Positions 35,066 to 44,200 of a stretch of 64,000 nucleotides of DNA are shown piece after piece. The stretch is from Akanthomyces muscarius (lineage: Eukaryota > Ascomycota > Sordariomycetes > Hypocreales > Cordycipitaceae). The position numbers and the translations under genes were made by a program. Each line of letters starts with the position of its first letter. The stretch's first letter is position 1. The DNA lies in NCBI RefSeq assembly GCF_028009165.1, contig NW_026611615.1:124001-188000 (forward strand), written 5' to 3'. The notes under the pieces are model-generated. The model did not search any database. It was not told the DNA's origin and worked only from the letters and a program-made list of their open reading frames with translations.

Positions 35066-36037
35066 TTATTCCATGTCCACTTCCGAGTCCTTGAAGGGGG
35101 CAAATCTCCTTTCCTGGAATCGATCCTCATCATAGCTCACGCAAGTGGTACCACCCTCAACAAAGATATCGGGGACCAGCATGTCATCGAGACGGCGTTT
35201 GGACTTTGGCGGCTCGGCCCTGCGCTGCGTAGCCTGCTGATCCGCCTCAACCGCTGCCTGCGCCAGCAGTAGCTCCTCCCACGTTTGCAGCATGCGTTTT
35301 GCACCCTCGTCAAAGTTGCAACTAAAGCGCCGTCTATGCAGGAACTGCGCCGCCTTGTGCATCGATGCTCCGTACACGGCCATGATGTACGCCGCGACGA
35401 CGGCAGCGGATCTATCGTTACCGGAATCGCACGTCACCAGGATATGGCCGGTGCGCGGGACACCTGTCTCTGCTTGAGACCGATTGTGCAGGTTGATCAT
35501 GTGGCTGTTGAGGTTGAAGGTGATTTCGGGGAGTTCACGGATTAGGTGCAGCGGGTTCTCGATGTCGACGTTTACGAAGGACGCTTCGATGTTGAATTCC
35601 TCGCAGGCCTTTGTCACGCTCAGCGACGGCATGTTGACCATCCTAGCGTCCCGCACAACCACAATCATGGAGATGTTGTTCTGCCTGAGGTACTCATGGT
35701 CGCGGATGCTGCTCGTAGGGCCGATGCTCATGTAGTCGAGCACGGGCTGAGGCCCACGCCGCTGCTCGTACATCCAGGATCCGGCTCCGTCGCTAGCCAC
35801 CTGCGGCTGATCGCGGGTCAAGATGCGGAGCTCCTCGCGCGTAAGACGGAGCGCAGAGAGGTTCGCCACGCAGGGCCAAAGGGTGTAGGCATCCTGGCCG
35901 GCCTCGTGGCTCCCCATGGCGTGGGAGTGGAGGGTAATGTAGGGCGGGGACGGCGCGCGATCAGAGTAAGGGCCCGCCTGTGTCACGCTTCGATGAGGCT
36001 GAACGGACCAAGGGGTACAGAGCTTCGACTTGTCCAT
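35066..36037 (-). CDS. Dual-specificity-phosphatase-like protein (atypical)
   Basis: A 323-residue protein starting MDKSKLCTPW (36037); an upstream in-frame start at 36205 gives an unlikely low-complexity leader. The region at about residues 110-250 reads as a DSP fold: an aspartate-bearing segment (SFVNVDIENPLHL) and a signature loop ILVTCDSGNDRSAAVVAAYIM. The CX5R core (C-D-S-G-N-D-R) is intact, but the His that normally precedes the catalytic Cys is Thr, so activity may be reduced or the protein may be a STYX-like binder. The C-terminus contains a KSKRR basic patch. No membrane segment. Substrate unknown. Confidence 0.75.
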   Translation of the reverse strand: MDKSKLCTPWSVQPHRSVTQAGPYSDRAPSPPYITLHSHAMGSHEAGQDAYTLWPCVANLSALRLTREELRILTRDQPQVASDGAGSWMYEQRRGPQPVLDYMSIGPTSSIRDHEYLRQNNISMIVVVRDARMVNMPSLSVTKACEEFNIEASFVNVDIENPLHLIRELPEITFNLNSHMINLHNRSQAETGVPRTGHILVTCDSGNDRSAAVVAAYIMAVYGASMHKAAQFLHRRRFSCNFDEGAKRMLQTWEELLLAQAAVEADQQATQRRAEPPKSKRRLDDMLVPDIFVEGGTTCVSYDEDRFQERRFAPFKDSEVDME

Positions 36038-37387
36038 TTTCTGGTGAGCGTTGCGCCTTTGATGCGGAAAGCAAGCAAAGGGGCTCAACAACGGCGAACA
36101 GACGGCACGAGGCTTCAGCTTCCGCGCGCAGTGGGTAGCCGCCGCGGCTGCCTGTGAGTTGGCGTATGTGTGATGCTGCTGGGATGAATGAAAATTATTG
36201 GACAAGATGAAGGCGCAAGCTGGCGGTGCGCATGCTTATTTGCGAATGGATAAGTGAGAATGCTAATGGAGAGTTGAAGGCCGAGAACCAGGTTGCCGAG
36301 CGAAAGTGAAGAAGCGCCATACGCCTGTCAGTTGCAGCGGGCTGGCCGGCCGGGACTTTGGCTTGCCCCGCGCCAGGCAACAAACCCCCACCAAACCGGG
36401 TCGCCGAGTAGGTACCTGTCTAGGTAGGTAGGCAGGTAACGTTAGTCACTGATGATCGCAGTGACACAGCGCGACTATTTACAAAAACGCCGTGTACCAT
36501 TGCCTGCATGATTGGAATGTTTTCCGTATTTCTACTGTACTCGCTTCTGAGTACACGTACCCATAATCACGATTCTCGGCATGTGGAGGATAGAATAAAA
36601 CGGCACTAGCAACAAAGCATGTATCTTTTATAGCGTGTGCATTGTTCCGAGTATCGTATTCCCGCGTTTTATTTCCCTTCAGCCGGTCCATTGTTCCTCT
36701 ATCTAGTTATAACGTTAGCAGTGGCTGACATGCAGTGGTCTCGTTCTTGTCACGCCCGCTAAGACACTTGGCTTCAAGTGTAAGCTCAGGCACGCGGAAA
36801 TTGGAGGTCCAACCGCGGCAAAACTCGACATGCTCGAAAAGAGTATCCCGAAACCCGTAGCGTCGCCGCTGCGTCTCTTGCCTACGTAGCCTGGGATCTT
36901 TCAGTTGCGGCGCGAGGCTGTGGCGAGTTGGCAGCAGTTTGTTTTTATCGTAGTTGCTGTTGCTCTTGTTGTATCTTTCAACGTCTATGGGGGGGCTTTT
37001 GGCCAATTGACGAGCTTTCCGCTTCTAATTTGAGTTCTACAAATACATATCTTTACTTGAACAAGAGACAGCTAACGTAAAACAGCCGCTGGCAGCACTT
37101 AGACTCAGCGCTCCAGTGGAGTGCGTAGGTACGTACCCTGCATGCCTGTGCCTGTGCCAGGGTAGGCCCAACCCGCATTGCCTGAAGGGGCAACTGTTTG
37201 ATGCCTACCCTGGCCGGCTTGACCCAATGACCCCTCACCGACATCTCCAACTCATCATCATTTCTGTTTACCCCTCTCCGTAGCCAACACACTCGGTTCT
37301 TAAATCATCAAAGTATTCTCACACTCATACTTCTCCAGTCAACATTAGACCAGCCCTCACCCGAGAAATCGCATCTGCCACCCCAAC
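36038..37387. other. Divergent intergenic region with TAGG repeats
   Basis: About 1.35 kb between divergent genes. Holds an imperfect (TAGG/TACC) microsatellite at 36409-36438 and short frames of 70-100 codons without motifs. Confidence 0.55.
36409..36438. repeat. TAGG-type microsatellite, imperfect
   Basis: About seven imperfect TAGG/CAGG units. Such AGGT repeats are common in hypocrealean promoters; the role is unknown. Confidence 0.7.
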
Positions 37388-37828
37388 ATGATAGCCATCG
37401 ACAAGGCCTCATGGCACTCAGGCGCCGCCGACTTCCCCGCCGACCTCGACCCCCAGGCCGGCGGCACCCACATTGGCTTTCTCCTCACCTGGCTTATCAA
37501 TTCAAACCTCATGTCGGATACGTTTGACTCGGCAGCCATTGCCGATGTGGAGGCCCGCCGCAAGACCGGCCGCGAAATCTTGTTTGACGTTTGCGACTAC
37601 ACACTCAAGAATGAGGACCTCAGCGAGGTCGGCAAGAAGTTTGTCGAGGACTACTACAACGCCGACGACAGAGACAAAAGCGGCAACAACTGGTACCTCG
37701 ACAACTACGAACGCACCCTCGCGGATGATCTGCCGTCCATGTACCACGTCGAGGACAGCTGGGAAAACTACGACCTGATTGAGCCCGTCATCGACGCCGC
37801 CTATGATCACTGGAGGCTCAGCGACTAG
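37388..37828 (+). CDS. Small hypothetical protein resembling a bacterial family
   Basis: A 146-residue acidic single-exon protein beginning MIAIDKASWHSGAADFP. The segments DKASWHSG..FP and THIGFLLTWLI match my memory of a widespread bacterial domain of unknown function (possibly the one catalogued as DUF7832), in which a WHYGGDFP motif precedes GxxHIGxFLAW. No signal peptide, metal site or catalytic pattern is seen. The gene ends at WRLSD followed by TAG. Immediately downstream, at 37860-37928, is a near copy of its last 22 codons. A donor-like CAT|GTACCA at 37741 and an acceptor CCCAG at 37858 could splice to that copy in frame, giving an alternative C-terminus. Transfer from bacteria is a hypothesis. 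Confidence 0.7.
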   Translation: MIAIDKASWHSGAADFPADLDPQAGGTHIGFLLTWLINSNLMSDTFDSAAIADVEARRKTGREILFDVCDYTLKNEDLSEVGKKFVEDYYNADDRDKSGNNWYLDNYERTLADDLPSMYHVEDSWENYDLIEPVIDAAYDHWRLSD

Positions 37829-37859
37829 GGAATGCCGTGCCTGTTGCCGCTTTCCCAGA

Positions 37860-37928
37860 TGGCACCACTACGACGACCTGCTGGAGGCCGTCGTTAAATC
37901 CGCCTATGAGCACTGGAGGCTAGGCGAC
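37860..37928 (+). repeat. Diverged duplicate of the preceding gene's 3' end
   Basis: Twenty-three codons (W-H-H-Y-D-D-L-L-E-A ... A-Y-E-H-W-R-L-G-D) correspond to the last 22 codons of the upstream gene (W-E-N-Y-D-L-I-E-P ... A-Y-D-H-W-R-L-S-D). The nucleotide match is strong in GCCTATGA-CACTGGAGGCT. The copy is preceded by a polypyrimidine-CAG acceptor-like site and remains open to 38195. It is either the remnant of a tandem gene copy or an alternative last exon. Confidence 0.6.
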
Positions 37929-38522
37929 GAGGGATTATGTTGCCTCGTGTCGATTGCTCGCTGCGGCGACCCTGTTGCACCGGCACAAGCAGAGGCAGGC
38001 GGTAAGTCGACGCAAGGTTGGAATACAGGGCGAATGTGTTGTATTCGGACACGCAGACGTTCTACCACGAAGAGTACCCAGACTGCTGACGACAAGACGG
38101 AACGAATGATGAGCAGCTTCAAGATACCACGACACGCCGTCAACATGAAGATTTTAAAAGCAAGCGCATACAATAGAATAGCAACTCCGAACTAGCGGTT
38201 TTTTCTCGATAATCAAATCATACAAACACAAGATTTTCCTGAATAGCATGCACAAAGGGACTAGCTCGTACACCCACGCAACTATTGCACTATATTTTTT
38301 TTTTTTGACTCGATAATTAAATCGTTGAAATGAGACCTACTCTCGCATCTTTTCTAGATAATATACAAAAAGTGAATAGCTCGTGTCTAAATGCTTTTAC
38401 ATGTCGTGTTGTACATGCTGCTCCACTGCAGCGAGGCCACACCCCGTCTTCCATTAAAAATGCATGCCGATTTTTGGCTTTTATGATACAATGTTGCTGT
38501 ACACTTTCTTTTTTCTTTCATC
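37929..38522. other. Convergent intergenic region
   Basis: About 590 bp with AT-rich 3' untranslated-type sequence and a T run near 38296. No gene beyond the open tail of the duplicate. Confidence 0.55.
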
Positions 38523-40826
38523 TCACGCAGCCACCTCGCCCCGTTGCTTGACTGCCTCGGGCGACGGGATATCCAAGACGACGCTGTCGCTGCCCGCCGA
38601 CGACGACTCGTTGTCGGCCTCGGCCGCCACCTTTTCGCGCAGCCGGGCGGCCTTGGCCTGGCGGCGCTTCCGCTGCCGCAGCGACAGCAGCTGCTCGTCG
38701 GTGAAGTTGAGCTTCTCGAGCGAGTCAATCAGCTTGGCCTCGACGAGCGAGCGCACGTGGAACGCGAGCTCGATGCTGCGAAACATGCCCGTGAAGCGGT
38801 ACGACAGCCAGATGTAGCCGTTGAGCGCCATGTGCAGCGACTCGAGCTTGTACAGGTAGTCGGTGGCCTCCTTGCCCGACAGCTGCGTGAGCTGCAGGTC
38901 GAGCACCTCGAGCGGGATCTCCTGGATCGAGAGCAGGTCGCCGGATTCGTTGTGCGCGACGACGCGCGCCATGGCCTTGAGCGCGGCGACGGCACCCTCG
39001 CTCGACAGCGAGATGGGCATGTGGCAGATGCTCTGCCGGTCGTAGATGGACAGCGGCAGGTCCTGTATGATGTCGGCAATCTCGAGCGCCGAGCTGCTGA
39101 TGTTGAGGCGAAAGTGCGGGCTGACGCTCGCGGCGGCCTTGATGCGCATGAGGATAAAGGACAGCGGCGTGTCGGGCGGGAAGTACGAGGCGAAGCGCTC
39201 CACGACGCTCGGCGGCGGTTGAATGTACGCGTGCTTGATGTCCTCGACGTTTTGCTGAAAAGCCCTGGCGATGGAACGCACATCCTGCCTATCCATGGCG
39301 GTCACGTAGCCAATCTTTTGCTCCGTGCTCTTGCCCGGCTCGGCGGTGGTCTCGACGTCCTGCGCTGCCTGCTGAGCAGTGCGGTATCTACCGGCGCGAC
39401 CGCCAATCTGCTTGAATTCGGGGACGCTCAGCATTCGGTGCTGGAAGCCATCGAACTTGTGCACGGATTCAAAAATGACACGCTTGATTTCGAGGTTGAG
39501 ACCCATGCCAATGGCGTCACTAGCCACGACGAAATCGTAGTCGTTGTTCGGGTCGTTGAAGAGCGCTGCCTGCTGCACGCGCACTTCGGGCGGCAGCGTG
39601 CCGTAGATGATGGCGCATCGGCGGCCGGTTTCTTGCTCGACCTGGCGCTTGAGAGCGTGGAGAGACACGCGGCTAAAGGCGACAATCGCGTCGCCCTTTT
39701 CCAATCGGTCGTACTTGCCCTCCAGCGCCGTAGACATGGTCTTGAGCGGGCTGAGGCGCTCGTAGCGGTGCACGATGCACTCGTCGCCAATGGTGGCGCA
39801 GAGGCTCTCAATCAGGGACACGGTGCGCTCTTCGCCGCAGACATGGACCTCCTTGGCCTGCACGCCGAGGAAAGCAGTAGTCCACGCGCTGCCTCGGTCC
39901 GAATTCCCAATCATCTGAATCTCGTCAATGACGGCCACGTCGAATTTTCGATTGAGCGGCACCATTTCGACCGTGCAGCTGGAAAAGTACTGGTCCGTGT
40001 CCTCGGGGATGCGGACCTCCTCGCCGGTGATGAGGGCGCACGGCAGGTTCTTGGCGCGGAGCCGGTGGTAGACCTCTGCGGCGAGCAGCCTCAGCGGCCC
40101 CGCGTAGACGCCGCACTTGGACGCCTCGAGCGCCTTGAGGGCATTGTACGTCTTGCCCGAGTTTGTCGGGCCCACGTGGACGTGAATCTTGCGCTGCATG
40201 GCGCGTGTGGCGGGGAACCACTCGTGCGGGTAGCGCAGGTTCAGGATGTTGGTCTGGCTCTCCTCGACGCCCTTGGAGAAGCGCTGCTGCGTGACAAAGG
40301 ACTGGAAGCAGTACTGTATCTCCTTTTGCAGGCCCTTGACGTCCTTTTGGATAAAGGCATCGCGCAGGTTCCAGAAGAGCGGGTTCTTGTCGCGCCGGGT
40401 AATGTTCTTCTCAGCCAGCGAAAAGGCCTCGTCGATGGCGTTCATAAACTCGGAGCCCTGCCGGCGCAGCTCATCCTCGCTGATGCCCCCCTGCGCAAAT
40501 TGGGCCGAGTCGAGCTGTTGCTGCAGGACAAACTGCAGCCGGTGAAGCACCGTCGACCGGAACACTCCATGCTTTCCTTTGTATTTCTTGTCATTGTCTA
40601 ATATCAGTCTTGAACGCGGATCGTGGCCGTGGCCGATTGAGTCGGCTCTTGGCTCGAGCTTTGGCTTTTTATAGAACGTTTGCCCGAATTTCTTATCTGG
40701 CGGCCGTTCGACTGCGACGCGATGTGGCCTCGATGCTTTTTGCTGCTGTTCGGCGCTGGTCGACAGCAGTCTCCTGCAGACTGGATTTTGGACGCTGCAG
40801 GCCCGTCTGCAAGCAACACGTATCAT
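38523..40826 (-). CDS. SUV3: Mitochondrial ATP-dependent RNA helicase Suv3
   Basis: A 767-residue intronless helicase, the motor subunit of the mitochondrial RNA degradosome with the exoribonuclease Dss1. It starts with an Arg-rich presequence, MIRVACRRACSVQNPVCRRL. Walker A is GPTNSGKTYNALKAL, the DEAD-equivalent box is VIDEIQMI, and the C-terminal helicase motifs include ATDAIGMGLNLE-type (SDAIGMGLNLE) and QIGGRAGRYR. The SUV3 C-terminal region follows. A charged, low-complexity tail ends the protein. The start is divergent from the R-SNARE gene, with 582 bp between the ATGs. No disrupting change was seen. Confidence 0.96.
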   Translation of the reverse strand: MIRVACRRACSVQNPVCRRLLSTSAEQQQKASRPHRVAVERPPDKKFGQTFYKKPKLEPRADSIGHGHDPRSRLILDNDKKYKGKHGVFRSTVLHRLQFVLQQQLDSAQFAQGGISEDELRRQGSEFMNAIDEAFSLAEKNITRRDKNPLFWNLRDAFIQKDVKGLQKEIQYCFQSFVTQQRFSKGVEESQTNILNLRYPHEWFPATRAMQRKIHVHVGPTNSGKTYNALKALEASKCGVYAGPLRLLAAEVYHRLRAKNLPCALITGEEVRIPEDTDQYFSSCTVEMVPLNRKFDVAVIDEIQMIGNSDRGSAWTTAFLGVQAKEVHVCGEERTVSLIESLCATIGDECIVHRYERLSPLKTMSTALEGKYDRLEKGDAIVAFSRVSLHALKRQVEQETGRRCAIIYGTLPPEVRVQQAALFNDPNNDYDFVVASDAIGMGLNLEIKRVIFESVHKFDGFQHRMLSVPEFKQIGGRAGRYRTAQQAAQDVETTAEPGKSTEQKIGYVTAMDRQDVRSIARAFQQNVEDIKHAYIQPPPSVVERFASYFPPDTPLSFILMRIKAAASVSPHFRLNISSSALEIADIIQDLPLSIYDRQSICHMPISLSSEGAVAALKAMARVVAHNESGDLLSIQEIPLEVLDLQLTQLSGKEATDYLYKLESLHMALNGYIWLSYRFTGMFRSIELAFHVRSLVEAKLIDSLEKLNFTDEQLLSLRQRKRRQAKAARLREKVAAEADNESSSAGSDSVVLDIPSPEAVKQRGEVAA

Positions 40827-41408
40827 GGCCAGGGCGTCCTAAAGTATTTGATTCATTTCCGTCGCGTTGAGTGAGCTGAGTATCCGCAATCTGAGACGCT
40901 CGTTGCTGTAGCTTTCCCCTTTGTGAATATGATATACAAAAAACTGGACATTGAAATTTACACCAGACTTGCTGGGTGAGTGAGTCGGACGCAGCCCCTG
41001 TATGGCCGGATCAACGCCACGCCGACCCGCTTTTGGTGAGGCTGGCTTTCAGGAACGCAACAGAAGCGCCACAGCGTGAAAGCCACTGAGAACACGGTCG
41101 GCCGCTATAACGGCAGCCCTGTAGGTGCCCATCCGCTGTGGTGCGCGTTGAAAACACAGCAGCTTCAGAGCCTTCTGCTGCCTTGCGGCACGTGTTGCCC
41201 CATCGCTACAGTGCATGCGTCATTGGCGTCGCAACGCTCCCCCAACACCTACCTTGGTCTTCCTCATACCACCTGCATTCTATTGAACGTCCTTGCTTTC
41301 CGCCACAGCCATTCCGTTTGTCGCTCAAATTCAGCGCGCATAGTTGAAACCAAATCGCCGTCGCAGAAGCAATCCCGATCGCCCCAAGACACTGCTCCAT
41401 CACCAGTC
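40827..41408. promoter_or_regulatory. Bidirectional promoter region, SUV3 / R-SNARE
   Basis: 582 bp between two divergent housekeeping genes. CT-rich leader sequence precedes the plus-strand ATG. No defined TATA box or operator was recognised. Confidence 0.5.
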
Positions 41409-42206
41409 ATGGCTTCCTCGTCGACACCAGCGACGCCGCTCCTCTAGTATGTACCCCCGGCTGCCCTCCTCCTACAAGGTTTCTCCAAGCTTCACACCCA
41501 CGATAGCCCGCAATACTAACATGGCCCGCTCTTCTCCAGCTCCTGCATCGCTCACAAAACGACCATCCTCTCAGAATGCACAACCTCAGCCTCGTCGCAA
41601 ACCTCGTCGCTCGCGTCCCTCATCCTCCCCAAGATTGAGCACACCAAGCCGCAAAAGCTCACCTACACGCACGGCAGCAACCAAATCCACTACATTGCCG
41701 AGGCGCCCTCGGAGCACCCCGACCACCCGGCCGCCGGCGGCCTCACCTTCCTCGTCATCGCCGACACGTCGCTCGGCCGGCGCGTGCCCTTTGGCTACCT
41801 CGTCGAGGTGCGCCGGCGCTTCTTCGCCGCCTTCCCCGAGACGAGCGACTTCTCCGACATGCCAAACTACGGCGCGGGGTCCTTCAACGGCAGCCTCAAG
41901 ACGCTCATGGTCGAGTACGGCGCCACGAGCGGCGGCCAGAGCGACGCCATCGGCAACGCGCGCCGCGAGATTGACGACGTCCGCGGCATCATGACCAAGA
42001 ACATTGAGAGCCTGCTCGAGCGCGGCGAGCGCCTGGACCTGCTGGTGGACAAGACGGACCGGCTGGGGGGCAGCGCGCGCGATTTCCGCGTGCGCAGTCG
42101 CGGGCTCAAGCGCCAGATGTGGTGGAAAAATGTCAAGCTCATGGCCCTGCTTGGCCTGGTGGTCTTGATCATTATCCTGGTCATTGTCATTTCTGTCAAG
42201 AATTAA
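41409..42206 (+). CDS. VAMP7-type vesicle R-SNARE (longin SNARE)
   Basis: A 234-residue tail-anchored SNARE that drives membrane fusion, likely at the vacuole or endosome. Exon 1 is 38 nt (41409-41446), then a 93-nt intron (GTATGT, branch ACTAAC, TCCAG), then 41540-42206. Residues about 10-115 are a longin domain (LLYSCIAHKTTILSEC, LTFLVIADTSLGRRVPF). The SNARE helix follows (IDDVRGIMTKNIESLLERGERL), with the zero-layer Arg in LLERGE. A single C-terminal membrane segment (LMALLGLVVLIIILVIVIS) ends in VKN. It is closest in layout to the Nyv1/VAMP7 group; Ykt6 is excluded because it is prenylated rather than membrane-spanning. Confidence 0.93.
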
Positions 42207-42613
42207 CGAGCTCTCTGTTGATTTCAGCCATGGAGAATTGTTGTCAAGAGGTGGTCTATTATCTGTACATTGCATGGAGAGTACGCCAGTGACAAGGTAT
42301 TATCGGGGTCACGGCTCTTGAAATTGGCGTTTCTTTTTTCACTCATAACAAGCACTCGTTTTTCTTCTTCTTGCTCTGAAAATATTTCTTCTTCCCAATT
42401 GTTTCCTCGTCCCAGCTGGGACGCCCATGTCTCGGATATGTCCCATGCGCCGTCGTAGAAATATCAGCTGTCTCTTGCCACGATCAGGTACCCAACATGT
42501 GCCGAGCCGAATTTTGAATTCTCCTTGTCGATGGCTTGATGCAAAGACCATAAGATTATATACAGCAACGACCAGGCGCACGCTGCCAGTCAATTTCTAC
42601 CGCCCACCCTCAT
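42207..42613. other. Convergent intergenic region
   Basis: About 400 bp of 3' untranslated-type sequence between convergent genes; nothing recognised. Confidence 0.6.
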
Positions 42614-42859
42614 TCATAACTTGGGCAGGTTCCCTGCATTGTCGGCTTGTCTCGTGCCGTCCTGGTAGATGTATCCCTGGGTCACCGGGCTATTCAACTG
42701 CTGCGGCGCTGCAGACACCGAGGACCGTCGCAGCCTGTCTGTGAAGAATGCAGGGTGCGTGGTAGATGCGCTGTAGGGAAAGTGCCGGCTCCAGGCCTGC
42801 TGCATCTGCGCCGCGGCGACGGGGCTGCCTGGTGGTGGCGCTGATTCGGCTGGCGCCAT
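42614..42859 (-). CDS. Small conserved-looking protein, 81 residues
   Basis: A single-exon frame starting MAPAESAPPPGSPVAAAQ, chosen over a start 17 codons upstream because it gives a better N-terminus. The core AWSRHFPYSASTTHPAFF followed by TDRLRRSSVSAAPQQ looks constrained, with an RRSS phosphorylation-type site. There is no signal peptide or membrane segment. It resembles short uncharacterised fungal proteins annotated beside trafficking genes, but I cannot name a family. Function unknown. Confidence 0.55.
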   Translation of the reverse strand: MAPAESAPPPGSPVAAAQMQQAWSRHFPYSASTTHPAFFTDRLRRSSVSAAPQQLNSPVTQGYIYQDGTRQADNAGNLPKL

Positions 42860-43441
42860 TTTGCTAGTGGTTGTGCGTGCCGGCGATGGTGAGGAGTTGC
42901 AAGTGCGCAAATGTAAAGGATCGCGAATGGTGAAGATTCGAGATGTTGTTTGCGGGGAAGCAGCCCAGATGTCGCGTGCGACGGTTTGTTGTAAGTCAGT
43001 GACGTGCGCGCGGTGACATCGACCGAGGTCCGTCTCGCCGCCCGCTTTTTAGCATCTACGTCGCCGATATGGTAGATCGACGCCTTAGTCAGCTGCGTGT
43101 ACAGCAAGACGTTCGCCAGGAATACTATCCAGTTGCTCTGTACATTTTTTTTTTTTTGGAGGCTTGAATATTTGGCTTCACATCATAGCTACGCCTCATT
43201 AGTACTGAGTTTCCTTTTCGAATCTGTGTCCACAGGCACCATAATGTACGATGTTGCACTAACCGAAGTAGCCTATCCGGTTGGCGTTTTCCAGCTTACA
43301 CGGACAATAAAAACAATATGAATCGTAAAATATTTCTTAATAAATCATTACACTCATGCTTGTTGACAATCTAGTCAACCTCTCTTCTCTACTTGTATTC
43401 GTTGTATATACATACATGAAACCATTTCCGTCCGCCACTTA
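42860..43441. other. Intergenic region
   Basis: About 580 bp with a 13-base T run at 43145-43157; presumed promoter of the 81-residue gene and 3' region of the eqolisin locus. Confidence 0.55.
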
Positions 43442-44200
43442 TCAGCCAATGTGGCGGCACTCAACACCGTACTGGTTGGTGCCGCAGCTGGTCATTTGCT
43501 CATTCCCATCGTAAATCTCGACAATGTTGCCACCATCCGCACCGACAGTCCCGCGGTTTCCTTTAGCCTGGGTGCTTGTAATGTCAATCGTGCCAAAGTC
43601 GGCCAGGTAGACGTGGTTGCCGCTGCTCGTGTCGGTAAACTGCTCGACGATCCACTCGGCATCAGTCAGGCACAGCTGCGCATTCATGTTGCTGAACGTC
43701 CGATAGTCATACTGGCCGCTGGTCAGGTTCTCCAGCAGCACCTTGCCGTTGCGGGTGCCGTAAGCCCAGACGCTCATGCGGATCGTGTCGCCGGCCCTGG
43801 CGCTGACGCCGCTGTACGTGTAGCTCGGTTTGGGCCACCACTCGTACCACGTCTCGACCGCGCCGTCGCCCCAGTTGGTGAAACCCGTCTGGATGATGGC
43901 ATTGCCGCAGTTCTCGCCGTCGATGCCCACCCACGTCGCCGCGCCGGCGTTGCCCTGGTTGTACACCGACGGCACCACCGAGGTGCCCGTCACAAAGGTC
44001 CAGCCGCTGCCTTCCTGCACGGAGCCGGCCCAGGGCGAGACGGAGCCGGACTGGCGACTCCTAAGGCTGCCGCGGGGCAGAGAGCTGGTGAAGTTGGCAA
44101 TCTAGTTGTTGACCATGGCAGGTCTGTCCTGCTCGTGGGCGAGCGGGCCGGCACTGGCGACCGCTAGGCTCGAAACAAGAGTGACAAGTGAAAGTCTCAT
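43442..44200 (-). pseudogene. Eqolisin (glutamic peptidase G1) with in-frame stop
   Basis: A secreted acid peptidase locus of 252 codons interrupted once. The ATG at 44200 begins a good signal peptide (MRLSLVTLVSSLAVASA). Codon 33 (44104-44102) is TAG, within the propeptide. After it the same frame stays open to the natural stop at 43442. The mature domain is complete: ATWVGIDGENCGNAIIQTG carries the catalytic Gln, and CLTDAEWIVEQF the catalytic Glu. WYEWWPKPSYTY and the cysteine pair region are typical. A single CAG-to-TAG change would explain the stop, since Q fits the propeptide context. No intron can remove it. The otherwise perfect frame suggests a recent loss, a sequencing error or stop readthrough. 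Confidence 0.8.

Noticed and set aside
36707..37006. 99-codon minus-strand frame
   Set aside because: No motif, hydrophobic segment or splice context; sits in a divergent promoter region.
38544..40601. 685-codon plus-strand frame opposite SUV3
   Set aside because: Antisense shadow with Leu/Val/Arg-biased composition; the minus strand is unmistakably Suv3.
42927..43110. Extra exon upstream of the 81-residue protein
   Set aside because: Frames overlap, but no donor/acceptor pair with a branch site was found.
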